Part shown: positions 33,219-43,179 of the stretch, piece by piece
Layout of the letters: every line of letters begins with the position of its first letter
Numbering within the stretch: position 1 is the stretch's first letter
Origin: JAUIET01 sp964352475
GTDB taxonomy: Bacteria > Pseudomonadota > Gammaproteobacteria > Pseudomonadales > JAUIET01
Direction of reading: 5' to 3'
Assembly: GCA_964352475.1 (NCBI GenBank)
Contig: CAYGSL010000001.1
Span: 124,001-188,000, forward strand
Length of the DNA stretch: 64,000 bases
The notes under the pieces: model-generated
What the model saw: the letters and a program-made list of their open reading frames with translations, nothing else
What the model was told of the DNA's origin: nothing
The model's database searches: none
Translations under genes and position numbers: made by a program

Positions 33219-34316
33219 ATGAGAGCAGCGATTCTGGAACAGGCAGGTGAACCTATCGTGATCTGCGAAGACGTGGATATTATTGAACCACGCGCTGGCG
33301 AGGTGCGGGTTGCTGTCAAATACTGCGGAATTTGCCATTCGGACCTAAGCCAGGTTGATGGTACCTTCGTTCCAACAGAACCTATCATTCTTGGCCACGA
33401 GGCGGCTGGTGTAGTGGAAAGCATCGGCGTTGGAGTAGACCATCTCGCCGTGGGCGACCATGTCATCCTGACACCCGCACCGCCTTGCGGGCATTGCTAT
33501 TTCTGCGTTCGCAATGAGCCACAGCTCTGCCTGAATACCCACGCGGTATTCACTAACACATTTGCCGACGGACAAACCGGGCTTTCCAGAGCCGGCAAAC
33601 CTGTTCTTCGCGGTCTTGGTATGGCCGGCTTTGCCGAATACGTGGTAACACAGGCCAGCGGTGCGGTAAAAATTCCGGCAGAGGTGCCTTTGGAACACGC
33701 CTGCGTCATCGGTTGTGCCATGCAAACCGGTGTTGGTGCTGTGTTTAATACAGCAGGTGTGGAAAAAGGTGCCAGTGTACTAATCATGGGCCTTGGAGGC
33801 GTCGGCATGGCCGCTGTTCAGGGCGCCAGAATCAGTGGCGCGACCACCATCATCGTTTCTGACCCGGTCGCTGAGCGTCGCGAGTTGGCCATGCAACTGG
33901 GGGCTACGCATTGTGTGGACCCGATGAATGAAAACCTGATTGAACAATGCATGCAGCTTACCGAGGTTGGCGTTGACTATGCGTTTGAAACCGCTGGTGT
34001 CGCCGCACTGATCAGCGATGGCGTAAATGCCACGCGATCTGGAGGGATGACGGTTTGTGTAGGCGCGCCAGGCCTTGAAGCCAAGCTGGTAATAGACCCG
34101 GCGGTCATTTTTGCATCGACAGAGAAAAAGCTATGCGGTTGTTTTTTAGGCAGCTGCAACTCACTCTATGAAATACCCAGACTGGTTCGGCTTTATCAGG
34201 CGGGCGTTCTGGACCTTGCCGCAATGATCAGCGACATACGACCACTGGAAGAAATCAACCAGGCAATGGATGACATGAAGGCCGCCAGAGGTTTGCGCAC
34301 TGTTTTGCAGATCTAA
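33219..34316 (+). CDS. Zinc-dependent alcohol dehydrogenase (MDR family)
   Basis: 365 residues. The catalytic zinc ligands are expected at Cys39 (GICHSD) and His60-Glu61 (GHE). The structural zinc site is Cys90, Cys93, Cys96 and Cys104 with perfect spacing. The Rossmann motif GLGGVGMAAVQGA lies near residue 192. Overall it resembles class-III-like and mycothiol-type NAD(P)-dependent alcohol dehydrogenases acting on primary alcohols or hydroxymethyl adducts. No neighbouring gene points to a specific substrate. A 204-bp gap upstream (33015-33218), shared with the divergent repeat-protein gene, should contain its promoter; I see no clear hexamers. Confidence 0.92.
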   Translation: MRAAILEQAGEPIVICEDVDIIEPRAGEVRVAVKYCGICHSDLSQVDGTFVPTEPIILGHEAAGVVESIGVGVDHLAVGDHVILTPAPPCGHCYFCVRNEPQLCLNTHAVFTNTFADGQTGLSRAGKPVLRGLGMAGFAEYVVTQASGAVKIPAEVPLEHACVIGCAMQTGVGAVFNTAGVEKGASVLIMGLGGVGMAAVQGARISGATTIIVSDPVAERRELAMQLGATHCVDPMNENLIEQCMQLTEVGVDYAFETAGVAALISDGVNATRSGGMTVCVGAPGLEAKLVIDPAVIFASTEKKLCGCFLGSCNSLYEIPRLVRLYQAGVLDLAAMISDIRPLEEINQAMDDMKAARGLRTVLQI

Positions 34317-34486
34317 CGATCATTTCACCCGGAAGTGATACAATGCCTCCCGCTCTCGCCTCTAACAATAACTTCCCTGATGACACGCAACGCTGATCAA
34401 AGCCGTGTGCGCTGATTTGCTCGTTCTTGCATCACAGAGTACATGGTTGTAACAGTAGAACCGACCGCAAATGCTAAGCTAAAAGG

Positions 34487-35776
34487 ATGGCCGCAATCGG
34501 CCCATTTTTGTACGGAAAGAAGTTGAATACAGAGCAGTTTAAAATTCTTGCACCAATCGCGATTCTGTTGGGCGCCACTCTTATCGCCGCATTGCTTGTG
34601 CTTGCCAAGCCCGCAGCAGAACAGAAACACAGTACGCCAGTGCAACCGCTGGTCGATATTGTAGTAGCCGAAAAACGCACCGTGGCCATTCCGGTGTCGG
34701 CACAAGGCACTGTTCGCGCACGAACAGAAACACAATTGATTGCAGACGTTTCAGGTCGTGTGCAATCCCTTTCCGAACGTTTTCGTGCAGGTGGCTATTT
34801 CAAGCGCGGCGAGGAAATGGCCAGAATTGACAACCGTATGTACGTCGCAGCGGTCAAACGCGCAGAAGCCGCCGTTGCCGGTGCTAATAGTGCGCTTGCA
34901 ACTGAAATTGGCCGCAGTGAGGTTGCCCATAAAGAATGGCAGCAACGCGGCAAGAAAACCAAACGAAGCGAGGCCGCACTGGCGCTTTACCTACGCAAAC
35001 CACAATTGGCAGAGGCAGAGGCACAGCTTGCATCCGCGAAAGCAGATCTACGCCAGGCGCAAGCTGATCTGGAACACACCGTAGTGCGCGCGCCCTACAA
35101 CGCCATGGTTAAGTCCCAATCGATAGATGTGGGTCAATACCTGAATCAAGGTGCAATGATAGGCAGCGTGTTTGCGATCGATACCGCTGAGGTAAACGTG
35201 CCATTGCCTGAAAAAGAATTGCAATTCGTTCGAATTCCCGACGCTTTCGACCAAACGGATGCTATTTACCCGAAAGTGGTTTTGCGCGGTACGGGAAGCC
35301 AGAGCGCTTTGCATTGGCAGGGGCGATTGGTAAGAACTGAAGGGGTAGTGGACGAAAAAACCCGGTCGATGACGGCTGTTGTCGAAGTCGCTGACCCTTA
35401 TGGCTTGCTAGGAAATTCAGAGCATCGCAAGCAACCTCTGCGATTGGGCACTTACGTGAAGGCCTACATCGATGGTAAGCCAATTTCAGATCTGATTGAG
35501 ATTTCGCAGGCTGCGATCAATCCGGGTAACAAGGTTTGGCTGGTGAATGAGCGCGGAAGGCTTGAACAACGCACCGTCAATATTCTTACCCGAACTGCCG
35601 AGACTGCCTACATCAATGGAGGGCTGGCGCACGGCGACAAAGTCAGCACTACGTCATTAAGCAGTTTTGTGACAGGAGCCGAAGTCCGCATAGCAAGCAT
35701 TAACGGCGAGGCACCGGAGCAAAGCTTAACGCTAAGTCCGGCAAGCACCGATGCAGCAACCGACGCACAGCTGTAA
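34487..35776 (+). CDS. RND efflux periplasmic adaptor (membrane fusion protein)
   Basis: 429 residues. An N-terminal membrane anchor (about 18-42, KILAPIAILLGATLIAALLVLA) is followed by lipoyl-like half-motifs (VSGRVQSLSERFRAGGYFKRGEE and VVRAPYNAMVKSQSIDVGQYL) flanking a coiled-coil hairpin (about 115-200), then beta-barrel and membrane-proximal domains. It links the inner-membrane pump encoded next to an outer-membrane channel; no TolC-like gene is nearby, so a shared one is probably used. The start is uncertain: ATG 34487 (AAAGG directly upstream, very close) or TTG 34523 (GGAAAG just upstream), which would begin right before the anchor. Its stop overlaps the pump gene start (TAATG). Confidence 0.9.
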   Translation: MAAIGPFLYGKKLNTEQFKILAPIAILLGATLIAALLVLAKPAAEQKHSTPVQPLVDIVVAEKRTVAIPVSAQGTVRARTETQLIADVSGRVQSLSERFRAGGYFKRGEEMARIDNRMYVAAVKRAEAAVAGANSALATEIGRSEVAHKEWQQRGKKTKRSEAALALYLRKPQLAEAEAQLASAKADLRQAQADLEHTVVRAPYNAMVKSQSIDVGQYLNQGAMIGSVFAIDTAEVNVPLPEKELQFVRIPDAFDQTDAIYPKVVLRGTGSQSALHWQGRLVRTEGVVDEKTRSMTAVVEVADPYGLLGNSEHRKQPLRLGTYVKAYIDGKPISDLIEISQAAINPGNKVWLVNERGRLEQRTVNILTRTAETAYINGGLAHGDKVSTTSLSSFVTGAEVRIASINGEAPEQSLTLSPASTDAATDAQL

Positions 35777-38700
35777 TGAGTGAGTTGGAAAACCCCACGC
35801 TTGGGGAAATAGATACGCACAAAGGTGTTATCGCCTGGTTTGCACGCAATAGCGTTGCTGCCAATTTACTGATGCTGATCATCATCGTTTCCGGTTTGTA
35901 TTCCATCAGTAATTCTCTACGTTCTACCATGATGCCCGAGATAAACATCCAGAGCATTGTTGTCAGCGTACCCTTCCCCGGCTCAACACCGGAAGATGTA
36001 GAAGAAGGCATTGTTCTGAAAATCGAGCAAGCCGTTGAGGATATTGAGGGCATCACTGAGATTACGTCCACTGCGAACAGCGGCATTGGTACTGTAAACC
36101 TTGAAGTTGATACTGACCATGACGTTTACGTGGTTATGGATGAGGTCAAAGTAGCCGTCGACGGCATTACCACCTTCCCCGACCAGGCCGAAAGTCCCAA
36201 TGTAGCGCGCATGGAAATGGATTTTGCGAAACTGGCATTGCAGATACAGGTTGGCGGTAGCATGGATGAAATGGGCAGGCGCGATGTAGCAGAATCGTTG
36301 CGCCGCGAATTACTGGAGTTGCCCGAGGTTATTCAGGTCGAACTGTTTGGCGATCGACCGTTTGAAGTAACGATTGAAGTATCTGAACTCACTCTGCGTA
36401 AATACGGCCTGACGCTGAGCAATGTCAGTGAGGCAATCCAACGCGCTTCTGTGGACCTGCCGGGTGGCAAGATTCGCACGATAAATGGCGATGTGATTTT
36501 ACGAACCAAGGATAAAGCGTATCGGCAGTACGAGTTTGAAGACATTGTGCTGATCACCAATGCTGATGGCACCCGCGTGACCATTGGCGACGTTGCTACC
36601 GTAAAAGACGGTTTTGAAGAGCTGGACGGCTTTTCCTATTTTAATGGCGGCCCGAGCATAGGCGTTGTGGTAATGGCGGTTGGCGATCAGGATATTCTTG
36701 AAGTCACCGATGCCGCAAAAGCGTTTTTGAATGAACGACAACTAACACTGCCAGAAGGTGTCAGCATAGAGTACTGGGCCGACTTTACCTATTACCTGAA
36801 AGACCGTCTGGGCCTGATGTTTGAAAACATGTTGCTTGGAGCGATACTGGTTTTCGTCATCTTGTTACTGTTTATGGATTTCAAGGTAGCCATGTGGGTT
36901 GTGATCGGTTTGATCGTAACCTTCCTTGGTGTTTTCGCCACTCTGCCGCTAGACGCGATAGACGTTACGCTGAATATGTTCAGCGTACTTGGCTTCATTG
37001 TTGTGTTAGGGATTGTGGTGGACGACGCCATTGTCATTGGTGAAAGTGCCCATGCCAGCATGTCGCGCGACGGTTATAACGTGGATTCCGTAATAAGCGG
37101 TGCACGCCGTGTGGCCACGCCCGCGACCTTCGGCGTGCTAACTACTATTGCGGCCTTTGTTCCCATGGTGTCGCTTGAAGGTGATGCCGCGGCATTCCCC
37201 GCGGCCATTGGCTGGGTGGTCATACTAAGCCTCAGTTTTTCTCTGATCGAATCGAAATTAATATTGCCGGCGCATTTAACGCATATTAAATCGCCTGCAA
37301 AAGAAACCAGTCTGCTAGGCAGATTGCAATCCAAGTGTAATAGCCTGCTGCACACCGTAATTACCGAGCACTACCAACCGCTGTTGCGCTGGTGTCTGGA
37401 ATTCCGATACGTGACTTTTGCGTTTTTTGTATCGCTGCTGATCATCACACTCGGCCTGGTGTTCGGTGGTGTGGCACGTTATGTCATGTTTCCGGAAGTG
37501 CCTGGCGAATTTATCGAGGTCAACCTGGAAATGAGTGAAGGTGTGCCCAAGCGCGAGCTTTACGGCGCCATAGAGCGCATTATTAATGCGGCTGACTCCA
37601 TGCAAGAAGACCTGAAGTCGCAAACCGGCATGAAAGAAGACTTTGTAGAAAATCTGTTTGGCTATGGCGAAGACAGTAGCAGTGCGTCCTTCATGTTGGA
37701 AATGACCAAGAAAAAAGACATACCGGTCGGATCGGCACAGGTATCTGAAACCTGGCGCCGCCACATTGGCGAAATCCCAGGCGCCAAATCACTCAGAGTA
37801 CTTGATGCAGACCCTATGGCCGGCGCACCCATTGCCTTCCTGTTGATCTCAACTGACATTAACGAGCTTGGTCAAGCCTCCGAAGAACTAGCTAATCATT
37901 TACAGACCTTCAGCGGCGTGTTTGATATTGACAACAACGCGGCCGAATATTCTGATGAACTTAACATTACAATGAAACCTGAGGGCGAAGCTCTGGGCCT
38001 GTCGCTGATGGATATTGGCCGTCAGGTCAGGGCGGCTTTTTACGGTGAAGAGGCACAGCGTATTCAGCGCGGCCGACACGAAGTGAAGGTGATGGTTCGC
38101 TATCCGGAAGAACAGCGACAGTCGATAACCACATTGGAGAATATGTTCGTCAAAACACCGCAGGGTGACGAAGTGCCATTCTCATCGATAGCCAACGCCA
38201 GTATTCAGCCCGGTTATACCGCGATAAGAAGGGTAGACGGCTCAAGAGCGGTTACCGTCAGTGCCAATGCCGACCTTGGTGCAGTTGAGCCAGCCGAGAT
38301 TGTTGCAGATGTTCAGACCAATTTTATCCCGCAGTTAAGCGAGCGCTACCCCAACCTGACCATTGAACTTGATGGCGGTTCAGAAGAAGAAAAAACACTG
38401 CTTCTCAATCTGCTTATTGGCCTGGGGTTTTCTCTATTTGCAATCTATGCATTGCTGGCTATACCACTCAAATCTTACCTGCAGCCCATTATTATCATGG
38501 GTGTCATTCCGTTTGGTTTTATAGGTGCGGTGTTCGGTCATATGTTGCTGGGCCTAACCATCAGCAATTTTTCCTTGTTTGGCATTCTCGCGCTGGCGGG
38601 TGTGGTGGTCAACGACAGTATTATTCTGGTTGATTTCATTAATCAGGCGCGGGCGCGCGGGGTCGATGTAATCACTTCCGTGATTCAAGCGGGCACGCTG

Positions 38701-38946
38701 CGTTACAGAGCGATCATGCTAACGTCTCTAACTACTTTCTTTGGTTTGATCCCCATTGTGCTGGAAACAGGTGCGCAGGCGCAGTTTATAATCCCAATGG
38801 CGGTGTCACTGGCGTTTGGTATCGTTTTTTCAACCGTGGTGACTTTGATCCTAATACCTTGTCTGTACCTGGTACTTGAAGACTTGAATTCATTCAGCCT
38901 TGAGTCAAGCACTGCAGATTTGGAGGCCAAGCCTGGCGTGATTTAG
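35776..38946 (+). CDS. RND-family multidrug/solute efflux permease
   Basis: 1056 residues, the normal length for a hydrophobe/amphiphile exporter. It has an N-terminal helix, a large periplasmic loop, transmembrane helices 2-6 near 330-500, a second loop (about 560-860) and helices 8-12 near 870-1035. The proton-relay region contains VVDDAIVIGE in helix 4, and the second half has VVVNDSIILVDFI in helix 10. PFPGSTPEDVEEGIVLKIE near residue 60 is characteristic. It exports substrates from the periplasm by proton antiport. Co-translated with the adaptor gene. Substrate and regulator are unknown; no TetR or two-component gene lies adjacent. Confidence 0.95.
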   Translation: MSELENPTLGEIDTHKGVIAWFARNSVAANLLMLIIIVSGLYSISNSLRSTMMPEINIQSIVVSVPFPGSTPEDVEEGIVLKIEQAVEDIEGITEITSTANSGIGTVNLEVDTDHDVYVVMDEVKVAVDGITTFPDQAESPNVARMEMDFAKLALQIQVGGSMDEMGRRDVAESLRRELLELPEVIQVELFGDRPFEVTIEVSELTLRKYGLTLSNVSEAIQRASVDLPGGKIRTINGDVILRTKDKAYRQYEFEDIVLITNADGTRVTIGDVATVKDGFEELDGFSYFNGGPSIGVVVMAVGDQDILEVTDAAKAFLNERQLTLPEGVSIEYWADFTYYLKDRLGLMFENMLLGAILVFVILLLFMDFKVAMWVVIGLIVTFLGVFATLPLDAIDVTLNMFSVLGFIVVLGIVVDDAIVIGESAHASMSRDGYNVDSVISGARRVATPATFGVLTTIAAFVPMVSLEGDAAAFPAAIGWVVILSLSFSLIESKLILPAHLTHIKSPAKETSLLGRLQSKCNSLLHTVITEHYQPLLRWCLEFRYVTFAFFVSLLIITLGLVFGGVARYVMFPEVPGEFIEVNLEMSEGVPKRELYGAIERIINAADSMQEDLKSQTGMKEDFVENLFGYGEDSSSASFMLEMTKKKDIPVGSAQVSETWRRHIGEIPGAKSLRVLDADPMAGAPIAFLLISTDINELGQASEELANHLQTFSGVFDIDNNAAEYSDELNITMKPEGEALGLSLMDIGRQVRAAFYGEEAQRIQRGRHEVKVMVRYPEEQRQSITTLENMFVKTPQGDEVPFSSIANASIQPGYTAIRRVDGSRAVTVSANADLGAVEPAEIVADVQTNFIPQLSERYPNLTIELDGGSEEEKTLLLNLLIGLGFSLFAIYALLAIPLKSYLQPIIIMGVIPFGFIGAVFGHMLLGLTISNFSLFGILALAGVVVNDSIILVDFINQARARGVDVITSVIQAGTLRYRAIMLTSLTTFFGLIPIVLETGAQAQFIIPMAVSLAFGIVFSTVVTLILIPCLYLVLEDLNSFSLESSTADLEAKPGVI

Positions 38947-38965
38947 CATCGTTGCATCGGAAGAG

Positions 38966-40321
38966 TCAGGAGTTAGCCGCTCGCTGAGGTTTTTTCGGCG
39001 GACTGAAATACTTGATCATATTGTATTTGTCCAACCATTGCCGAAACTCTTTGCCTGGTAGTGGTTTGGTAAAGTGATAGCCCTGCGCGTAATCGCATTT
39101 CATTTTCATCAGCACTTCCAGCGTTTGCATATCTTCTACACCTTCCGCTACAACGCTCATTCCGAAGTGGTGTGCAATGGCAATTATGGCCCTTACAATC
39201 ATCTGGTCATCACGATCTGTAACAAGGTTGCTGACAAAACACTTGTCTATTTTAATTTCGTTGGCCGGTATCAGTTTGAAATACGACATAGACGAATAGC
39301 CGGTGCCAAAGTCATCAATGGAAATCTTAAAACCATGAGACTTCAACTCTTCCATCATTTCAAAACACTGATCGGGGTTATCCATCAAACTACTTTCAGT
39401 AATTTCAAGGGTGATGTTTTCGCTGGACATTTCCCATATATTCAGCGCCGACTCCAGTGTGGCTTGTAAATTACCAGATATAAGATCTTTAGGTGACAGG
39501 TTTAGTGAGACGTTGAGTAATGTATCCCGATACTCAATGTGAGACGCTTCTCTGGGCAAGGTGAGTATCGCCCACTCGGTGAGGTCGCTAATTAAACCCG
39601 TTGTTTCAGCGATGGGAATAAAGATCTCAGGGCCAATGTCGCCAAGTGTGGCCGACTTCCAGCGCATAAGCGCTTCGCACGCCACCGGCTTAAAATTCTG
39701 CAAGCTTACCTTTGGCTGATAGTGCAAAGCCAGTTCACCCGCACCAATGGCCCGATTCAGCTCATCGCGTAGCTTCCATTCATTAAGACCTTCTTTTTCA
39801 CCGGTACCGTCTGCAACGAAGCGACCATCGGGCTCATGCCGTGCTTTTTCCAGGCTGCGTTCAGCATGGATCAGGAAGGCCTCGTCTGCATTGGCGTTCA
39901 AAGGTGCCACAGACACACCCACGTAACATTCAAGTCGTATGTCCTGATTCTGGCACCGTATCGGTTCTGCCAGAATCTGTTGCACTTTACTTGCGGCAAC
40001 TGGCAGCAGTCGAAGCGATTGCATTTCCGGTACAACCACTGCAAACAAGTCATTTCCCAGCCTGCTTACAATGCTGGCTTTCTTTATGTTTGCTTTCAAT
40101 AGGCTGTAAACATGCGCAAGCACACTGTCACCTACGCCATAACCAAAACGTCGATTCAGGTGCCGAAAATTCTTTATATCAATCAATAACAGTGCCGTTA
40201 GACTGTCTTCGCGTTGACCAATATCCAGATCGGCTGAGAGCCCGGTCAGGAATCGTGCTCGATCGATCTCAGGCGGTTTGCGGGGTACTAGATCCTCGCC
40301 GCTATCACGCAAAGATGTCAT
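38966..40321 (-). CDS. Degenerate GGDEF + intact EAL domain protein (c-di-GMP phosphodiesterase)
   Basis: 451 residues from ATG 40321; a GTG at 40357 would add 12 (residue numbers here count from that GTG). The N-terminal domain has the GGDEF fold but its signature is RLGNDLF (101-105), lacking GG(D/E)EF, so diguanylate cyclase activity is not expected. The EAL domain is intact: EAL at 228-230, the Mg-binding Glu in LEITES near 319, DDFGTGYSS at 348-356, Lys369 in IKID and VVAEGVED. It should hydrolyse c-di-GMP, perhaps with GTP bound to the dead GGDEF as an activator. No transmembrane segment. It overlaps the upstream HD-GYP gene by 17 bp, so the two form a translational unit; it is convergent with the RND pump gene. 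Confidence 0.9.
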   Translation of the reverse strand: MTSLRDSGEDLVPRKPPEIDRARFLTGLSADLDIGQREDSLTALLLIDIKNFRHLNRRFGYGVGDSVLAHVYSLLKANIKKASIVSRLGNDLFAVVVPEMQSLRLLPVAASKVQQILAEPIRCQNQDIRLECYVGVSVAPLNANADEAFLIHAERSLEKARHEPDGRFVADGTGEKEGLNEWKLRDELNRAIGAGELALHYQPKVSLQNFKPVACEALMRWKSATLGDIGPEIFIPIAETTGLISDLTEWAILTLPREASHIEYRDTLLNVSLNLSPKDLISGNLQATLESALNIWEMSSENITLEITESSLMDNPDQCFEMMEELKSHGFKISIDDFGTGYSSMSYFKLIPANEIKIDKCFVSNLVTDRDDQMIVRAIIAIAHHFGMSVVAEGVEDMQTLEVLMKMKCDYAQGYHFTKPLPGKEFRQWLDKYNMIKYFSPPKKPQRAANS

Positions 40322-41534
40322 CGTCTGCCAATCCGTATGCACCTGGTTCCAGTGCACGAACTATGTCTAGCGGACTGCCATCGCTGTTGTGTGTGGTTTT
40401 CAGCAAGTTGACATACTGACGAGATTTGATAGGTCGTTTTTCCGCATCAAGTAGCAGAAGTATTTTTGGACGTAGTCGACGGCGACGGTACTCAGCTATA
40501 ACAGTTCCCACTTCGCCTGAAGTCAACTCAACCATGGTTCCAACCGGATAGATACCGATGGCCTGGATAAATTCCTCCACAAGTTCACTTTGAAAATCTT
40601 TTTCTCGAAGTTCGTATAAAAGCGTAACGGCCTCTGATGGCGTTAACGGATGCGCATAAGGTCGCTTGGTAGTCACGGCGTCATAACAGTCAGCAATCGA
40701 CACAATTCGCGCAAATATTGGAATCTGGGTTCCTATCAGACCTTGCGGGTATCCGGAACCATCAAAACGTTCATGGTGATTGCTGACAATTTCTAAAATC
40801 TTTGGGTGTACTCCTTCGGTGTGACTCAGTATTTCCAGACTCTTGTCTACGTGACGCTGCACGTACTTAAATTCTGTCTCCGTGAGCTTCGCCGGTTTGT
40901 CCAGCAAGTCATTAGAAATATGCACCGTACCCGCGTCAGCGACCAAGGCCCCAAATGCAATTTGTTTAATATCCTCAGGTGGCAAACCCAATTGACGGCC
41001 TAGCGCCGCCGACCAGATAGACATTCCCATCGCATGGTCATGCAGGTAGTCGCTCTTGCGACGCATTTGCCTAAGCAGCATGCAGGCATCAGGATTGCGA
41101 ATAATACTTTCGACCAGATTGTCGACTGTGTTGTTGACGTCTTTTATGTTAATCGCTTTGTTGCGCCGGAAATCTTCGTAGAAGCTTTTGACCGTTGACT
41201 CGTAGCTTTCGTACATTTCGGTGGCGGAGACAATCTCCTGATCGAAAGAACGCGTGTCTTTGTAGATACCCAGGCGTTTGCCGGGAGTTTCTCTGAGTAT
41301 TGCTTCCCGACCACTAATCTTGCGGCTTTTTCTTGCGGCGCCTCTTTGTTGGCTCTTACCTGTATCAATAGTGACTTGATTGCACAGTTCCATCAGAAGC
41401 TTGCGCTGCTCTGGCTCGCTAACAATGAAACCTTGTACAAGGAACGGTGTTTCCAGCCAAGGCCTATCCAACTCGGCAACAAACATGCCGAATTGAAGGT
41501 CTCTCGCGGGAATGCTGACAAACCGGCCTGACAA
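40305..41534 (-). CDS. HD-GYP domain protein with N-terminal DUF3391, HD motif lost
   Basis: 409 residues. The N-terminal DUF3391 domain spans about 1-125 (ARDLQFGMFVAELDRPWLETPFLVQGF). An HD-GYP domain follows (about 155-340). The GYP part is present (HHERFDGSGYP, 253-263), as are other conserved residues, including His165-Asp166-His167 of the first helix. The core HDIGK motif reads ADAGT at 199-203: the metal-binding His is Ala and the conserved Lys is Thr. Such a protein may bind c-di-GMP without cleaving it, or use a partial metal site. It is directly upstream of, and overlaps, the EAL gene. Soluble. Confidence 0.88.
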   Translation of the reverse strand: MSGRFVSIPARDLQFGMFVAELDRPWLETPFLVQGFIVSEPEQRKLLMELCNQVTIDTGKSQQRGAARKSRKISGREAILRETPGKRLGIYKDTRSFDQEIVSATEMYESYESTVKSFYEDFRRNKAINIKDVNNTVDNLVESIIRNPDACMLLRQMRRKSDYLHDHAMGMSIWSAALGRQLGLPPEDIKQIAFGALVADAGTVHISNDLLDKPAKLTETEFKYVQRHVDKSLEILSHTEGVHPKILEIVSNHHERFDGSGYPQGLIGTQIPIFARIVSIADCYDAVTTKRPYAHPLTPSEAVTLLYELREKDFQSELVEEFIQAIGIYPVGTMVELTSGEVGTVIAEYRRRRLRPKILLLLDAEKRPIKSRQYVNLLKTTHNSDGSPLDIVRALEPGAYGLADDDIFA

Positions 41535-41684
41535 AGACTACTCTCCTTGTGCCCATAGTTCAGCCGTCCCGGCCAAACGTTGGGAAATTCCATTTCTTTT
41601 TAAAGTATAGGCAGGCGCTCGACCACAACTGACGTCATTTTGATCTAACAGACAGAAGGCTAACGCCTCATTTTTGCTGGTTTA

Positions 41685-42059
41685 TTATCCAAAAAGATAA
41701 GGGTAGAAGACAAGTAAACCCAGTGTCGCGGCAAACAGGGCAGCCAATAAAACAGCACCAGCGGCAATGTCTTTGGCATGTTTGATGTGCTGGTTAAATT
41801 CCAGAGAAACAGCATTGGCCAGGTATTCAACGGCCGTATTCAGGGCTTCCGCCACCCAAACCATCGCCACAGCAAGCAAAAGAATCATCCAATCAAGCCG
41901 CGATACCTCGCATTGCCAGGCCAGGCCAAATACGGAAACAGTCGCCACCGAGTGGATCCAGGCATTGTGTTCGGTGCGTGCCAGCTTTAATACGCCGTTT
42001 ATCGCATAAGAGAAGCTTCGCAGGCGGCTGCTGAATGAAAAAGGCTCTGAATCTTGCAT
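41685..42059 (-). CDS. dgkA: Diacylglycerol kinase DgkA family
   Basis: 124 residues with three transmembrane helices (about 37-53, 57-72 and 97-118). The family signature EALNTAVEYLANAVSLEFN with the catalytic Glu, followed by HIKHAKDIAAGAVLL, is intact. The protein phosphorylates diacylglycerol (or undecaprenol in some relatives) at the inner membrane, recycling lipid by-products of envelope synthesis. Length and motif order match proteobacterial DgkA. It lies 3 bp after the aminopeptidase-like gene on the same strand and is probably the last gene of the arsC-wrbA-DUF2069-peptidase-dgkA operon. Confidence 0.9.
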   Translation of the reverse strand: MQDSEPFSFSSRLRSFSYAINGVLKLARTEHNAWIHSVATVSVFGLAWQCEVSRLDWMILLLAVAMVWVAEALNTAVEYLANAVSLEFNQHIKHAKDIAAGAVLLAALFAATLGLLVFYPYLFG

Positions 42060-42062
42060 GAC

Positions 42063-43121
42063 TTATTCTTGCACGGCTTGATCCGGCTTTTCTGTGAGGT
42101 ATTGCAGCTCTATTGTCCTTTGCTCAGGACGCAGCTTGCCCAGCGTTTTTACAGCGCCATAGAATGCCGGCATATCTCCATTGTGCTGCTCGATCAAGGC
42201 AGTAAATCCTGCGGTCCAACGTGTGTAGCTTTGTATGGGTACCAAACTCGCGTTGCTATCGATTGACTCCAACCAGCGCTTGTAGTGGGGATCAGAGAGA
42301 TCGCCAGCGCTGGCTCTGTACTGACTGAATAATTGCTCTTTTTGGATGCGCCTCTGACCGTCATCCAGACGCTTGTCTTTGTAAAGCAAATCCAGATCCA
42401 CTCTTAGCTGATCGATGATTGCCAGAAATTTGGCTCTGTCTTGCTGACGTTGCTCAAAGCGAACCTGTTCATGCTCACGACCCTGAGACCTTAGCCACTT
42501 GTTAAGGCCCCAGGCTTCCACGCTTGATGCAAAGCTTTCATTGAATTCGGTATCATCGGGAATATAAAGAATCTTGTGCGCCAATTCGTGAAACACCAAC
42601 GCGGCAAGACGTTGCTCGGGGTAATGAACGAAGGAGCTCAACACCGGGTCTGCAAACCAACCCAGAGTTGAATACGCGGCCACACCGCCTACGGACACAT
42701 CAAAATTGTTAGCCCTTAATGCGCTCGCGTAGTTCTCGGCTGCTTTGGCGTCGAAATAACCGCGGTATTGAGCGCAACCTGCAATCGGGTAGCACCACTG
42801 ATGAGGCTCAACGGAAAACTCAGGTGCGGCAAACACGTTCCAAACCACATAGTTTTCCTTAGCGCTACGCTGCAAATCAACATAACTGCTAAAGGTTTTA
42901 CCGACTGGTAGCTGCAGATGATGCGCAGCAAATTTCCTTAGGCTTTTTACGGTGCTTAGCTGCTTTCGTAAATCGGCATCCAGATCGGTTTGCTGCAGCA
43001 TGCGGTCAATGTTCTGGCGTTTGGCAAGTAGTGTCAATTGCCCGCTAACAGCCTGCCCATACCACCCTATTGTTTCGCAGCCAGCAATGAGGAAAGTACA
43101 CAGCAATACCGTCGCTTTCAT
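42063..43121 (-). CDS. Putative zinc aminopeptidase lipoprotein (Aminopep family)
   Basis: 352 residues. The start at 43121 gives a perfect lipoprotein signal (ATVLLCTFLIAGC, lipidated Cys15); a longer frame from 43214 would add 31 residues before it. The zinc motif HELAH (His178, Glu179, His182) lies in VFHELAHKILYIPDD, and the family segment YSTLGWFADPVLSSF precedes it. A helical region of about 120 residues rich in Arg, Gln and Glu follows. This is the proteobacterial putative aminopeptidase family, probably attached to the outer membrane facing the periplasm. Activity is predicted from the motif only. It lies between the DUF2069 gene and dgkA. Confidence 0.88.
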   Translation of the reverse strand: MKATVLLCTFLIAGCETIGWYGQAVSGQLTLLAKRQNIDRMLQQTDLDADLRKQLSTVKSLRKFAAHHLQLPVGKTFSSYVDLQRSAKENYVVWNVFAAPEFSVEPHQWCYPIAGCAQYRGYFDAKAAENYASALRANNFDVSVGGVAAYSTLGWFADPVLSSFVHYPEQRLAALVFHELAHKILYIPDDTEFNESFASSVEAWGLNKWLRSQGREHEQVRFEQRQQDRAKFLAIIDQLRVDLDLLYKDKRLDDGQRRIQKEQLFSQYRASAGDLSDPHYKRWLESIDSNASLVPIQSYTRWTAGFTALIEQHNGDMPAFYGAVKTLGKLRPEQRTIELQYLTEKPDQAVQE

Positions 43122-43179
43122 GCCACGAACAACAATTCCTTGCACACGATACGCGTAAGCAGCAGCCAAAGTGGGAACG

